Counted from the stretch's first letter, positions 38,022 through 47,486 are shown. The stretch is DNA of 64,000 nt from Bradyrhizobium sp. 200 (GCF_023100945.1 NZ_CP064689.1:992001-1056000); one strand, 5' to 3'. The notes: generated by a model from the sequence alone, not told the origin. Translations and numbers: made by a program.

Positions 38022-39752
38022 GTGTCTCTGCCCCGGCAGATCCCGAGATGCTTCCGATACGTCTTTGCCAATACGTCATTCCCGAGTAAGCGAGTGGTTC
38101 GGCTGGGCTTCATTATCGGCTTTATCGCGCTGATCGGAGTTCTGCTCTCCGGTCTCGCAGCTTATCGCGTCCACGAACAGGAACTGGCGATCGACGGCAT
38201 CGCGCTGTCCCGCGCCATCGACGTCCATGCCAGCCTGGTGCAGGATCGGCTGACCGAGCGCGAATTGCTCGCTCGCGTTGCATCCGGATTGTTTCGCGCG
38301 CCGTCGGCGGTGAAAGCCAATATGCTGCAGCCGCTACGGTCGGCGATCTATGCCTTCAAGACCGATTTCGTGATCGCCAACTGGATCGCGCGACTCAAGC
38401 CCAGCGACCTGGCCGTAGCGCAGGCGGAGCTGAAGAGCGCCGGCTTCACCAATCCTACGATCCGCGATTTCAACGACCGGCCGCTCGACGTCAAGACGAT
38501 CGACAAGCCGCTCGACGTCCTGATGGACCTCGAGCCGCGCAGTGCGGATACGCTGGGCTTTCCGGGCCGCGCCTATGACCGGCATTCGGTGATCGGACCG
38601 ATGCTGGCGCAGGCGGCGTCCTCCGGCAAGCCGGTGGCGTCGGACCCGATTCCGCTCTTGAGGCAGAACGGGCCGATCGGCATCGTGCTTGCCTCCGCCA
38701 TTCTGAAGGAAGGCACCGCGGAGGCCGTGGGCTTCGTCACCTTTTCCTACGAGCTGGCGCCGCTGATGCTGACCAACGACGACCGCTCGCTGTTTTCGGT
38801 GGTGCTGAAGGATCCCGATGACGTCAGCGACGAATATGTCGCCAACGACCAGGGCGTCATCACCCTGCGGGCTATCAAGCAGGGCGATCCGTTGCCGTCG
38901 GTGGTGCGGACGGTCACGTTCGGCAGCCGCGACTGGTCGCTCGGCTACTACGCCAAGAACAACGCCGCACAGCGCGCGCAGCAGACGGCGATCATCGTGG
39001 CGGCCATCGGCTTCGCGCTCACCGGCATCGTCTGCGGCCTGTTCGGCTATGTCGCCTACAACAATCTGCGGCTCAGCCGCGAGATCCAGGTCCGGATCGG
39101 TTTCGAGCGGCGGTTGACCGCCGTCATCGACGAGCTCAACCATCGGGTCAAGAACATCCTCGCCGTGATCCAGTCGATCGTGACGCGCACGCTGCGTCAC
39201 GGCTCCGACATGGACGTGTCGCGCGAGCTCCTGATCGGTCGTATCCATGCGATGTCGAACGTGGTGACGCTGCTCAGCGAAAGCCAGTGGCAAGGCGTCA
39301 AGCTCAAGGGCCTGTTCGAGTCGCGCGCCATCCCGCATGCCGACCGCATCGTGGTCAACGGTCCGGATATTGCCGTCAGCGCGCGCGCCGCGCAGTCGCT
39401 CTCGCTGCTGTTCTTCGAGCTGGCCTCGCATTCCGACGAGGGCCTGTCGCTGGTCGGCAAGCACCCGCACATTGTCGCCAACTGGGAAGTCTCGGGCGAG
39501 GAGCCGGATACGATCTTTCATTTCCGCTGGGAAGAGTTCAACACCAGCGCGGCGACGCGGCGGGAAGACAGCGATTTCGGCCTTATCCTGCTCGACCGCG
39601 TCGCGCCCGAAGCGCTCGGCGGCACCGCGAAGCGCTACTTCACCGAAGTCAGCTATGTCTACGAACTCACCGCGCCGATGGTCACCGTCGTCGACATGAC
39701 CGAGCGCGACCGCACCGAACAGATTTCCGCACCGGTGCGGCCGGTAAGGTAG
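38022..39752 (+). CDS. Membrane sensor histidine kinase, HWE-type, beside general stress genes
   Basis: Two membrane helices (about residues 28-48 and 325-350) bracket a periplasmic sensor region of some 275 residues. The cytoplasmic part has the dimerisation/phosphoacceptor box IDELNHRVKNILAVIQSIVT typical of HWE/HisKA_2 kinases. The ATP-binding part keeps the WxE (FRWEEF) and a late LGG, but the N box reads FFELASHSDEGLSL where LHELATNAxKYGAL is usual, so the His and Asn are replaced. Position next to ecfG/nepR/phyR suggests a PhyK-like regulator of the general stress response. The start is a GTG at 38022; 38094 is an alternative. Confidence 0.82.
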   Translation: MSLPRQIPRCFRYVFANTSFPSKRVVRLGFIIGFIALIGVLLSGLAAYRVHEQELAIDGIALSRAIDVHASLVQDRLTERELLARVASGLFRAPSAVKANMLQPLRSAIYAFKTDFVIANWIARLKPSDLAVAQAELKSAGFTNPTIRDFNDRPLDVKTIDKPLDVLMDLEPRSADTLGFPGRAYDRHSVIGPMLAQAASSGKPVASDPIPLLRQNGPIGIVLASAILKEGTAEAVGFVTFSYELAPLMLTNDDRSLFSVVLKDPDDVSDEYVANDQGVITLRAIKQGDPLPSVVRTVTFGSRDWSLGYYAKNNAAQRAQQTAIIVAAIGFALTGIVCGLFGYVAYNNLRLSREIQVRIGFERRLTAVIDELNHRVKNILAVIQSIVTRTLRHGSDMDVSRELLIGRIHAMSNVVTLLSESQWQGVKLKGLFESRAIPHADRIVVNGPDIAVSARAAQSLSLLFFELASHSDEGLSLVGKHPHIVANWEVSGEEPDTIFHFRWEEFNTSAATRREDSDFGLILLDRVAPEALGGTAKRYFTEVSYVYELTAPMVTVVDMTERDRTEQISAPVRPVR

Positions 39753-39801
39753 GGAGGGCGGCTACAGTTTCGCCTTCTCGCGGCCCATTGCGTCCGTAAC
39801 C

Positions 39802-39900
39802 TGTAGCCCGGATGGAGCGAAGCGCAATCCGGGGCCGGTCTATGCCGCGGAGGCGTCGGAAGTGAATCCCGGGTTACGCTGCGCTTCACCCGGGCTACGC
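39802..39900. repeat. Dispersed repeat (GTAGCCCGGAT family)
   Basis: TGTAGCCCGGATGGAGCGAA at 39802 and the complementary CACCCGGGCTACG ending at about 39900 enclose GC-rich palindromes. Same family as 36961. It lies between the convergent kinase and ecfG genes. Confidence 0.75.
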
Positions 39901-39912
39901 TTCGTAACAAAC

Positions 39913-39943
39913 AAAAAGGCGGCCCAACCGGGGGCCGCCTTTT
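39913..39943. terminator. Terminator between kinase and ecfG
   Basis: AAAAAGGCGGCCC-AACCG-GGGGCCGCCTTTT is a GC stem flanked by A and T runs. It can act for the minus-strand nepR-ecfG transcript and for the plus-strand kinase gene. Confidence 0.85.
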
Positions 39944-39964
39944 CGTGTCATTTCGATAGCGTCA

Positions 39965-40513
39965 TCAGCCGCCGTTGCCGCCGATCACCGCGCGCACGGT
40001 CTCGTCGGGTCCGAAATCCTCGGCACCATCGACATAGAGCAGCGCTGACAGTTTCGAGCGCGCGCGGTTGACGCGGCTCTTGATGGTGCCGACCGCGCAG
40101 CCGCAGATGGCGGCAGCGTCCTCATAGGAAAAGCCGGAGGCGCCGACCAGGATCAACGCTTCGCGCTGGTCCTGCGGCAGCTTGTCGAGCGCGTTGCGAA
40201 ACTCCTCGAACTCCAGATGCGCATTTTGCGCCGGCTGGGTCTTCAGGGTTTTCGCGTAATTGCCCTCGGCGTCCTCCACCTCGCGCCGCCGCTTCCGATA
40301 GTCCGAGCGGAACAGGTTGCGCAGGATGGTGAACAGCCAAGCCGGCAGGTTCGAGCCGGGCTGGAACGAGTCGATATTGGCAATGGCGCGCAGCAACGTT
40401 TCCTGAACAAGGTCGTCCGCACGATCGCCATTGCCTGAGAGCGAGATCGCGAACGCGCGCAGGCTGGGTACCGACGCCAAAATGTCGTCGCGAAGAGAGT
40501 CTGTGAGAGGCAT
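39965..40513 (-). CDS. ecfG: General stress response ECF sigma factor EcfG
   Basis: ECF15-type sigma factor directing general stress transcription in Alphaproteobacteria. 182 residues with region 2 (AFAISLSGNGDRADDLVQET; SFQPGSNLPAWLFTILRNLF) and region 4 (LPQDQREALILVGASGFSYE; GTIKSRVNRARSKL). Its ATG shares a base with the nepR stop (TAATG), so the two are translationally coupled, matching the need for a fixed ratio of sigma to anti-sigma. Confidence 0.95.
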   Translation of the reverse strand: MPLTDSLRDDILASVPSLRAFAISLSGNGDRADDLVQETLLRAIANIDSFQPGSNLPAWLFTILRNLFRSDYRKRRREVEDAEGNYAKTLKTQPAQNAHLEFEEFRNALDKLPQDQREALILVGASGFSYEDAAAICGCAVGTIKSRVNRARSKLSALLYVDGAEDFGPDETVRAVIGGNGG

Positions 40514-40710
40514 TAGTCCCTCCCGTCATTTTTTGCTGTTTCGTCGATCTGGGCCGCCGCCGCTTCCGGCCCATCGAGTTTTCGGATCAGCTCGGCAAAG
40601 CGGTCCGGCACGCCCTGTCGGACCACGTCATCGTACATGGCGCGGAGCTGATGCCCGATCCTGGATTGAATCTCGGCGTTAAGCCCGCCCTGCTTCTTTA
40701 CTTCCTTCAT
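40513..40710 (-). CDS. nepR: Anti-sigma factor NepR
   Basis: Small anti-sigma factor that holds EcfG inactive until phosphorylated PhyR sequesters it. 65 residues with the NepR core IGHQLRAMYDDVVRQGVPDRFAELI followed by a variable tail (stated here by its key parts IGHQLRAMYDD and PDRFAELI). The ATG at 40710 with GGA eight to nine bases ahead is preferred to a TTG at 40755. Confidence 0.93.
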   Translation of the reverse strand: MKEVKKQGGLNAEIQSRIGHQLRAMYDDVVRQGVPDRFAELIRKLDGPEAAAAQIDETAKNDGRD

Positions 40711-41011
40711 GGTCTGATCCACGCTTCCCCGAGAGTTAAGTCTCTGTGGTTTCAAGAGGTTACCTCGAAATTGGGCCTAGGCCGCCGCGTTATAGGTCAG
40801 AAGCTAATGCGAATATCTGAGGAAGGTTCCGAAATCTGGGAACTTTTTCTGGAACTTTTTTGCCCCCCGCGAGTAATCGGGGTGACAGGGGAACCGGGGT
40901 CCCCCCGCCGAACCTAAAATTGACGCCCGACGCGGCGCTTCTGGTTACGTCCGCCCGGCTGAGACCCTAAGTAAGGCCAGGAATACGGCCCAAGATAAGG
41001 ATGGAATGGGG
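40711..41011. promoter_or_regulatory. Divergent nepR-ecfG / phyR regulatory region
   Basis: About 300 bases between divergent genes. GGAAC-type -35 elements of EcfG promoters occur several times (plus strand at about 40839, 40851, 40900; minus strand GGAACC at about 40829 followed 16 bases later by CATT). None has a perfect CGTT -10 element, so autoregulation by EcfG, usual in this family, is likely but the exact promoter is not fixed. Confidence 0.45.
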
Positions 41012-41818
41012 ATGTCCCGATCACAGCTCGTTGCTGAACATCTGCCGCTGTTGCGGCGCTATGCCCGTGCGCTGACCGGAAATCAGGCCTCGGGCGATGC
41101 CTATGTGGCCGCCATGCTGGAGGCCCTGCTTCAGGATGGCTCCCTGCTGGACGAACGGTTTGGCCCGCGCGCCGGGCTGTTCAAGCTGTTCACCCAGATC
41201 TGGAACTCGGTCTCGCTCAACGACAACCCTGATGTCGCTACGCTGGCGCTGCCGCCGGAGCGCAGGCTGTCGAACATCACGCCACTGCCGCGGCAGGCGT
41301 TCCTCTTGCTGTCGCTCGAAGGCTTCTCCGAGGAAGAGGTGGCGTTCATTCTCAATACCGACATCGCCGAGACCCGCACGTTGGCGGATGCCGCCGGCCG
41401 CGAGATGGCGGCGGAAATCGCTACCGACGTCCTGATCATCGAGGACGAGACCTTCATCGCGATGGACCTCGAGAGCCTCGTGAAGAACCTCGGCCACAAC
41501 GTGATCGGCGTCGCCCGCACCCATGCCGATGCGGTGGCGCTGGCCAAGAACAAGAAGCCCGGCCTGATCCTCGCCGACATCCAGCTCGCCGACGGCTCGT
41601 CGGGCCTGGATGCGGTCAACGAATTGCTGCGCGTGTTCGAGGTGCCGGTGGTGTTCATCACCGCTTACCCCGAGCGCTTCCTGACCGGCGAACGCCCCGA
41701 GCCGGCGTTCCTGATCTCGAAGCCGTTCCAGCCCGCGATGGTCTCCGCTGTCGCCAGCCAGGCGCTGTTCTTCCAGCGCAACTCGCGAAACCGCGCGCCG
41801 CGGGCGGCCACGGGCTGA
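41012..41818 (+). CDS. phyR: General stress response regulator PhyR
   Basis: Anti-anti-sigma factor: an N-terminal sigma-like domain (HLPLLRRYARALTGNQASGD; LPRQAFLLLSLEGFSEEEVA) fused to a C-terminal receiver domain (DVLIIEDETFIAMDLESLVK; phospho-acceptor Asp in PGLILADIQLADG; Lys in ISKPFQP). On phosphorylation it binds NepR and frees EcfG. 268 residues from ATG 41012; an ATG six bases earlier is also possible. Divergent from nepR-ecfG, the standard arrangement. Confidence 0.95.
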   Translation: MSRSQLVAEHLPLLRRYARALTGNQASGDAYVAAMLEALLQDGSLLDERFGPRAGLFKLFTQIWNSVSLNDNPDVATLALPPERRLSNITPLPRQAFLLLSLEGFSEEEVAFILNTDIAETRTLADAAGREMAAEIATDVLIIEDETFIAMDLESLVKNLGHNVIGVARTHADAVALAKNKKPGLILADIQLADGSSGLDAVNELLRVFEVPVVFITAYPERFLTGERPEPAFLISKPFQPAMVSAVASQALFFQRNSRNRAPRAATG

Positions 41819-41845
41819 CCGAGGCGTTTTCTGGCGTAGAATGGA

Positions 41846-41876
41846 TCCGGCGCGCACCGTGCGCGCCGGATTTTTC
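41846..41876 (+). terminator. Terminator after phyR
   Basis: TCCGGCGCGC-ACCGT-GCGCGCCGGA followed by TTTTTCTT, 28 bases after the phyR stop. Confidence 0.9.
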
Positions 41877-41938
41877 TTGTCGTGTCACAAGCCGCCGGCG
41901 GGCGGCGGCGAATCGACGAATGGCGGGGGTAGAAATCG

Positions 41939-42931
41939 ATGAGTATCGGGCTGATCGGCCTTCTCGATGATGTGGCCGCTATCGCGAAGGTCGCTGCAGC
42001 CTCCCTCGATGATGTCGTCAGCCAGGCCGCCAAAGCGGGCGCAAAGGCCGCAGGCGTGGTGATCGACGATACCGCCGTTACGCCCGGCTACGTGATCGGA
42101 TTTTCGCCGAAGCGTGAGCTGCCGATCGTGGGCAAGATCGCGGCGGGATCGGCGCGCAACAAGCTGTTGATCCTGCTGCCCGCGGCGCTGGCGCTGAGCT
42201 ACTTCCTTCCCTGGACGATTACGCCGCTGCTGATGCTGGGCGGCGCCTACCTCTGCTACGAAGGGGTGGAGAAGATGCTCGAGGCTATCATGCCCCATCA
42301 CGCCCATCAGCATGAGGCTCAGCTCGGCACGGTCGCCTTGAACGCGCGGTCGGTCGAGGACGAGAAAGTCGCAAGCGCGATCAAGACCGACTTCATCCTC
42401 TCGGCCGAGATCATGGCGATCACGCTGGCGGCCCTCCCGGTAGAGAGCATATGGAAGCAGGCGCTGGTGCTGGCGCTCGTCGCAATCGGAATTACCGTCG
42501 CCGTGTACGGCGTGGTCGCGCTGATCGTGAAGGCCGACGACGCCGGCCTGGCGCTTGCGAAGAGTGATCGCGCCTCGGCGGCCGGCCGCGCGCTCGGACG
42601 TGGCATCGTTCGCGGCATGCCTGTGCTTCTGAAGATTCTCGGCGTGGTCGGCACGGCCGCCATGATCTGGGTTGGCGGCGGCATCATCCTGCATGGCGTC
42701 GAGGTCTACGGTCCGCCGGCAATCGGCCACGCCGTCAAGTCCGCTGCCGAGGCTGTCGCCCACGCATTTCCACCGCTTGCCGCGATCCTCGAATGGGCGG
42801 TCGAGGCAGCCATATCCGGCGTGATCGGCCTGCTGGTCGGCGCCGCATCGATTCCGGTCGTCGGGTTTGTCTTCGCGCCTGCGTGGAAACTGCTGAAGAG
42901 TTTTCTGCAGGACGATCGGAAAAGGTCCTAG
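41939..42931 (+). CDS. DUF808 family inner-membrane protein (YedI-like)
   Basis: Polytopic membrane protein of 330 residues with about eight hydrophobic helices. The N terminus SIGLIGLLDDVAAIAKVAAA and AAKAAGVVIDDTAVTPGYV are typical of DUF808/YedI, whose function is unknown. It follows the phyR terminator and so has its own promoter. The downstream 297 bases to the TRAP gene show no recognisable feature apart from the purine-rich ribosome site. Confidence 0.85.
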   Translation: MSIGLIGLLDDVAAIAKVAAASLDDVVSQAAKAGAKAAGVVIDDTAVTPGYVIGFSPKRELPIVGKIAAGSARNKLLILLPAALALSYFLPWTITPLLMLGGAYLCYEGVEKMLEAIMPHHAHQHEAQLGTVALNARSVEDEKVASAIKTDFILSAEIMAITLAALPVESIWKQALVLALVAIGITVAVYGVVALIVKADDAGLALAKSDRASAAGRALGRGIVRGMPVLLKILGVVGTAAMIWVGGGIILHGVEVYGPPAIGHAVKSAAEAVAHAFPPLAAILEWAVEAAISGVIGLLVGAASIPVVGFVFAPAWKLLKSFLQDDRKRS

Positions 42932-43228
42932 GCCGGGCTCGCTGGCATTGCTGCTTCGTTGGCTCTTGCGAGCACAGGTTAGCCACACGCTCCACGTGCT
43001 GACGCCAGCAGAAAGATCGACCGCGGTGCAGCAAGCAGCGGCAGATCCAACGGTGCGATCCCGCGCGCAAAAGCGCGCCGCGCTGCAGCGGCCTGGCGGC
43101 GCTTGCTGCGGCCAGAAAGCAAGATGACAATTTGGCGCGATGGTGGCAGACTTGGTTCCGAGGCGCGGCAAGAAAAAACGAAGAAGAACGATCGCCCAGG
43201 TCACGTCGTCCAAGGGAGGAGAGGACTC

Positions 43229-44335
43229 ATGAAACGCTTGTTTCTGGGATTAGTCGCCGCTGCCCTGATGGCATCGGCGTTTGTCGGATCCACCACTGCA
43301 GTCATGGCGCAGACGAAGGTGCTGAAGATGCAGGCCACATGGCCGGCATCGCTCACGCTCTATGACAACTTCACCTACTTCGCCGACCGGGTGCACAAGC
43401 TATCGGCCGGCACGTTGAAGATCGAAGCGATGCCCGCCGGCCAGGTCGTGCCGGCCTTCGAGGTGCTGGACGCGACCCACAAGAAGGTGCTCGACGGAGC
43501 GCATGCATGGGCCGGCTACTGGACCGGCAAGAACAAGACCGCGATTCTGTTCACCGGCGGTCCTGGCGGCACGTTCGGCATGGACTACATGGACGTGATG
43601 GGCTGGTACTATCACGGCGGCGGCCTCGATCTTTACAACGAGTTCTATCAGAAGGAGCTCAAGCTCAACGTCGTCGTGTTCCCGATCCTGCCTGCCGGAC
43701 CACAGGCCTTCGGCTGGTTCAAGAAGCCGATCCAGACGGTCGAGGACATGAAGGGCATGAAATGCCGCCAGACCGGCATGGCCGGCGAAGTCTGGCAGGC
43801 GCTCGGCTTCACAGTGGTCAACATGCCCGGCGGCGAGATCATTCCCTCCGCGCAGCGCGGCGTGATCGATTGCGCGGAATGGGTCGGCGGCATCGAGGAC
43901 ATGCAGCTCGGCTTCCACAACGTCTGGAAGTACCACTATTCGCCTGGCCTGCATGAGAACGTGACGGTCGGCGAAATCGTGATCAACGGCGACGTGTGGA
44001 AGGAGCTCAGCGCTCAACACCAGGAGATCATCAAGTCGGCGGCCAACGAGACGTTCCTCGTCTGGTGGACCAAGTGGCAGCGCCAGAACGCCGATGCGCT
44101 GATTGAAATGCAGCAGAAGCACGGCGTGCAGATCCTGCGCACGCCGACGGAGATATTGCTGACGTTCATCAAGAAGTGGGACGAGATCGCGGCGGCCGAG
44201 GGCGCCAGGAACCCGTTCTTCAAGAAGGTGCACGACTCGCAGAAGGCCTATGCCAGCGCTGTGGTGCCGTACAAGCGGTCCTATTTCCCGCCATACTCCT
44301 TCATGGCGAACTACTACTTCCCGGTCGAGAAATAA
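43229..44335 (+). CDS. TRAP transporter substrate-binding protein (DctP family)
   Basis: Periplasmic solute receptor of a tripartite ATP-independent transporter, 368 residues. Signal peptide MKRLFLGLVAAALMASAFVG ends around AVMAQT. The mature domain has WPASLTLYDNFTYFADRVHK and MKCRQTGMAGEVWQALG; the latter region carries the conserved Arg that binds the substrate carboxylate. It resembles the TakP (2-oxo acid) subgroup, but the substrate cannot be assigned. GGGAGGAGAGG precedes the ATG. Confidence 0.9.
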   Translation: MKRLFLGLVAAALMASAFVGSTTAVMAQTKVLKMQATWPASLTLYDNFTYFADRVHKLSAGTLKIEAMPAGQVVPAFEVLDATHKKVLDGAHAWAGYWTGKNKTAILFTGGPGGTFGMDYMDVMGWYYHGGGLDLYNEFYQKELKLNVVVFPILPAGPQAFGWFKKPIQTVEDMKGMKCRQTGMAGEVWQALGFTVVNMPGGEIIPSAQRGVIDCAEWVGGIEDMQLGFHNVWKYHYSPGLHENVTVGEIVINGDVWKELSAQHQEIIKSAANETFLVWWTKWQRQNADALIEMQQKHGVQILRTPTEILLTFIKKWDEIAAAEGARNPFFKKVHDSQKAYASAVVPYKRSYFPPYSFMANYYFPVEK

Positions 44336-44345
44336 GGCTTCGTCC

Positions 44346-44370
44346 GAGGGCGGCCGGTTCGGCCGCCCTC
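44346..44370 (+). terminator. Hairpin between TRAP receptor and permease genes
   Basis: GAGGGCGGCC-GGTTC-GGCCGCCCTC, perfect 10-bp stem without T run, 10 bases after the receptor stop. Probably a transcript-stabilising or attenuating element giving more receptor than permease. Confidence 0.75.
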
Positions 44371-44438
44371 CATTCGCGCGGGCAACCTGCTTCACGCTGC
44401 AAGGCGCGCCGCACGAACGGGCGACGGTAGGGGGAGGG

Positions 44439-45002
44439 ATGGCTGAGATAACAGACAGGCAGTCGCCGGCGCTGCTGGCCATAATCCGGATCATCGACGG
44501 CTTCACGGATCGGACCGGCACGGTCATTTCGTGGCTGGCGGTGCCGCTGGTTCTGGCCGTCGCCTACGAAGTGGGAGCGCGCTATTTGTTCAACTCGCCG
44601 ACCGTGTGGGCCTACGACGCAACCTACATGCTCTACGGCTCGCTGTTCATGCTCGGCGCCGCTTACGCGCTGCACAAGGGCGCTCACATCCGCACCGACT
44701 TCTTCTGGGAGAAGTTCTCCATCCGCAGGAAGGGCTTGATCGACACGATCTCCTATATCGTCTTCTTCTTCCCGAGCCTGATCATGCTGCTTCTGATTAG
44801 CTGGAACGAGTTTCACTATTCCTGGCAGATCAACGAAATGTCGGATCAGACACCATGGCGGCCCGTGCTGTGGCCGTTCAAGTTCGTCGTGCCGCTCGCC
44901 TGCCTGTTGCTGCTGATCCAGGGCGTGTCCGAGTTGATCAAGAGCATCTACATGGTGCGCACCGGCGTCGAGCTCGAGCACAAGGAGAAGGTCGAGATAT
45001 GA
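44439..45002 (+). CDS. TRAP transporter small permease (DctQ family)
   Basis: Four-helix membrane subunit, 187 residues. Visible helices include TVISWLAVPLVLAVAYEVGA and ISYIVFFFPSLIMLLLISW, with the DctQ motif around YDATYMLYGSLFMLGAAYAL. The ATG at 44439 has GGGGGAGGG directly upstream. Its stop overlaps the start of the large permease gene (ATGA). Confidence 0.92.
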   Translation: MAEITDRQSPALLAIIRIIDGFTDRTGTVISWLAVPLVLAVAYEVGARYLFNSPTVWAYDATYMLYGSLFMLGAAYALHKGAHIRTDFFWEKFSIRRKGLIDTISYIVFFFPSLIMLLLISWNEFHYSWQINEMSDQTPWRPVLWPFKFVVPLACLLLLIQGVSELIKSIYMVRTGVELEHKEKVEI

Positions 45003-46423
45003 CCGCAGAAGCGCTCATCGGCCTCATCATGCTCCTGGTGCTCCTTGGAGCGATCTTCATCGGCGTGCCGATCTCCTTCACGTTGCTGTTTCTCGCCTTT
45101 GCGTTCGGCTACGTGGGCATGGGCGCGACGGTGTTCGACCTTGCCTACTTCCAGACCATCGGCCTGATGAAGGAGGAGCTCCTGGCCGCCGTGCCGCTGT
45201 TCATCTTCATGGGCTTCATCACCGAGCAGGCGGGGCTCATGGAGCGCCTTTTCACGGCGTTCCGGATGCTGCTTGCGCCGGTGCGCGGCGCACTCTTTCT
45301 CGTCGTCATCCTGACCTCGACCGTGTTCGCGATGGCGACCGGCATCGTCGGCGCAGCCGTCACCGTTCTTGGCATCATGGCCTCGCCGATCATGACGAAG
45401 GCGGGTTATGACGCCAAGCTTTCAGCGGGCACCATCACTGCGGGCGGCACGCTCGGCATTCTCATTCCCCCGTCGGTAATGCTGATCGTGATGGGGCCGG
45501 TGCTCGGAGTGTCGGTCGCCGATCTCTATGCCGCAGCCTTCGGGCCGGGCTTTCTGCTGGCCGGCATGTACATCGCCTATCTGATGGGCCGCGCCTTCCT
45601 GAATCCTAAACTCGGGCCGCCGGTGCCAATGGACGAGCGGATCTACTCGGTGGGGTACATTGCGCGCGAGGTGATCATCGGCACGCTGCCCCTGCTCGGG
45701 CTCATCACGGCGACGCTCGGCTCGATCATCGGGGGTCTTGCGACGCCGACGGAAGCCGCCGGCATCGGCAGCGTCGGCGCGCTGATCCTGGCCATCGCAT
45801 ATGGCAGGTTCTCGCTCGGCGGACTGCAGCGAGCACTGATCTCGACAATGGCGACGTCGAGCATGGTCCTGCTGCTGGCGGTCACGTCGAACATATTCGG
45901 TGCGGTGTTCGCCCGCCTCGGCTCGGCGAACTGGATCACAGAGACGATGCTCGGCCTCCAGTTGCCGCCCAGCCTCATGCTGATCGTCGTGCTGTTGCTC
46001 ATTTTTCTGCTGGGCTGGCCGTTCGAGTGGCCAGCCATCATCCTGGTGTTCCTGCCGATCTTCTATCCCGTCGTGAAGGGCATGGGCATCGACCTCATAT
46101 GGTTCGGGGCACTGGTTGCGGTGGTGCTGCAGACCGCCTTCCTGTCGCCGCCGGTCGCCATGTCAGCGTACTATCTCAAGCAGGTGGTCAAGGGCTGGAG
46201 TCTCGCGACGATTTACGCCGGCATGTTCCAGTTCATGATCCTGCAGGTGATTTGCGTCGGGCTGATGATCGCCTTCCCCGGCATTGCGACCTGGTTCCCG
46301 CATACGCTGCACGAGGCATCCCGCAGTCAGGTCATCCCCGAGGAGTACAAGAAAATCCTGGAACAGCAGAGGGGGGCACCGTCGCTGGAAGACGACGACT
46401 GGCTGACACCAAGAAAGAAGTAG
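44999..46423 (+). CDS. TRAP transporter large permease (DctM family)
   Basis: Twelve-helix ion-coupled transport subunit, 474 residues. Family features include GVPISFTLLFLAFAFGYVGM near the N terminus, ITAGGTLGILIPPSVMLIVM in the first scoop loop and the matching second half with LSPPVAMSAYYLKQV. The start at 44999 is set by the four-base overlap with the small permease; the longer frame is a shadow. Confidence 0.93.
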   Translation: MTAEALIGLIMLLVLLGAIFIGVPISFTLLFLAFAFGYVGMGATVFDLAYFQTIGLMKEELLAAVPLFIFMGFITEQAGLMERLFTAFRMLLAPVRGALFLVVILTSTVFAMATGIVGAAVTVLGIMASPIMTKAGYDAKLSAGTITAGGTLGILIPPSVMLIVMGPVLGVSVADLYAAAFGPGFLLAGMYIAYLMGRAFLNPKLGPPVPMDERIYSVGYIAREVIIGTLPLLGLITATLGSIIGGLATPTEAAGIGSVGALILAIAYGRFSLGGLQRALISTMATSSMVLLLAVTSNIFGAVFARLGSANWITETMLGLQLPPSLMLIVVLLLIFLLGWPFEWPAIILVFLPIFYPVVKGMGIDLIWFGALVAVVLQTAFLSPPVAMSAYYLKQVVKGWSLATIYAGMFQFMILQVICVGLMIAFPGIATWFPHTLHEASRSQVIPEEYKKILEQQRGAPSLEDDDWLTPRKK

Positions 46424-46883
46424 GCCGATCGTGTCGGCCCTTGGCGCAGCTCGTCCGGCCCCTTTCACGCGAGATCGCGATGGCATGGAAAATCGAACTT
46501 GAAATGGCGGCGCTCGTCCCGTTCGGTCACTTCAATCCGCGTATCTCTCAAAGGTGGTCAGCCTGGGACCGGACAACAGCAGCTCGCGTTGGCCGGGATC
46601 GCCGTACAGCAAGCCGACTATAAACCTTCGTATAGCTCGTCCATCCGTTTCGATGTCGGCAATTTACCTCGGTACAATTGAGCATGGCGCGCCCGGACGT
46701 TAACCTCGTCGCGTCGAGGCAGGATGCTCATTATCGAATTACCGGCGCATCGTCGATCTGTCTCCGGTCGTCAGCGCCGCCTGCCTCGTCACCTCGGTCA
46801 ATTTCGGCGCCTGTCAGCCTGCGGGCAAGGCCTGGGCGATTGCTCTCCTGGCCCACGCATTTTGAATGAGAGGTCATTGTCTG
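46424..46883. other. Intergenic region, nothing recognised
   Basis: About 460 bases between the TRAP operon and the NYN gene. Short open frames occur in several phases but none has a good start site or recognisable content. A slightly AT-richer part near 46615-46680 may hold the NYN gene promoter. Confidence 0.4.
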
Positions 46884-47486
46884 ATGTCACCATCCCCCAG
46901 AATCGCGCTCTTTATCGATGGTGCCAATTTGTACGCGACCGCCAGAGCGCTCGGTTTCGACATCGACTACAGGCGCCTGCTCAAGGAATTCCAGGACCGC
47001 GGCGTGTTATTGCGGGCCTTCTATTACACGCTGATGATCGAGGATCAGGAATATACATCCATCCGTCCCCTGATCGATTGGCTCGACTATAACGGCTACA
47101 CCGTCGTCACCAAGGCCACCAAGGAATTCGTCGACGCCGGGGGCCGCCGCAAGGTGAAGGGCAATATGAACATCGAGCTTGCCGTCAGGGCGATGGAGCT
47201 CGCCGATCATATCGACGCAATGGTTCTGTTCTCGGGTGATGGCGAGTTCCGCTCGCTGCTGGAGGCGGTGCAGCGTCGCGGCGTGCACGTTACCGTGGTC
47301 TCCACTTTGGCCAGTCAGCCGCCGATGGTGGCTGACGAACTGCGGCGTCAGGCCGACGCTTTCCTTGATCTTGCGGAATTGAAGCCGAAGCTCGGGCGCG
47401 ATCCGGCGGAGCGGCCGGTACAACGCGAGATTCGCCAGCAATCGCCGCAACTTTCGTCGCGCGCGACGATTGACGTCGCGAAATGA
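46884..47486 (+). CDS. NYN domain protein (LabA/DUF88 family)
   Basis: PIN-like RNase-fold protein of about 200 residues. Acidic active-site positions are seen in ALFIDGANLY and VLFSGDGEFRSLLEAVQRRG, with a third in the KGNMNIELAVRAMELADHID segment. A basic tail follows. ATG 46884 is chosen; 46866 adds six residues. Such proteins are widespread in Alphaproteobacteria as single genes and are thought to process RNA. Confidence 0.9.
   Translation: MSPSPRIALFIDGANLYATARALGFDIDYRRLLKEFQDRGVLLRAFYYTLMIEDQEYTSIRPLIDWLDYNGYTVVTKATKEFVDAGGRRKVKGNMNIELAVRAMELADHIDAMVLFSGDGEFRSLLEAVQRRGVHVTVVSTLASQPPMVADELRRQADAFLDLAELKPKLGRDPAERPVQREIRQQSPQLSSRATIDVAK

Noticed and set aside
40836..40920. EcfG-type promoter for phyR
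   Set aside because: Several GGAAC -35 elements occur but none has a CGTT at the proper distance, so no promoter was called.
46678..46869. 63-codon open frame before the NYN gene
   Set aside because: Start lacks a ribosome site and translation (Ser/Pro/Arg-rich) looks like non-coding GC-rich sequence.
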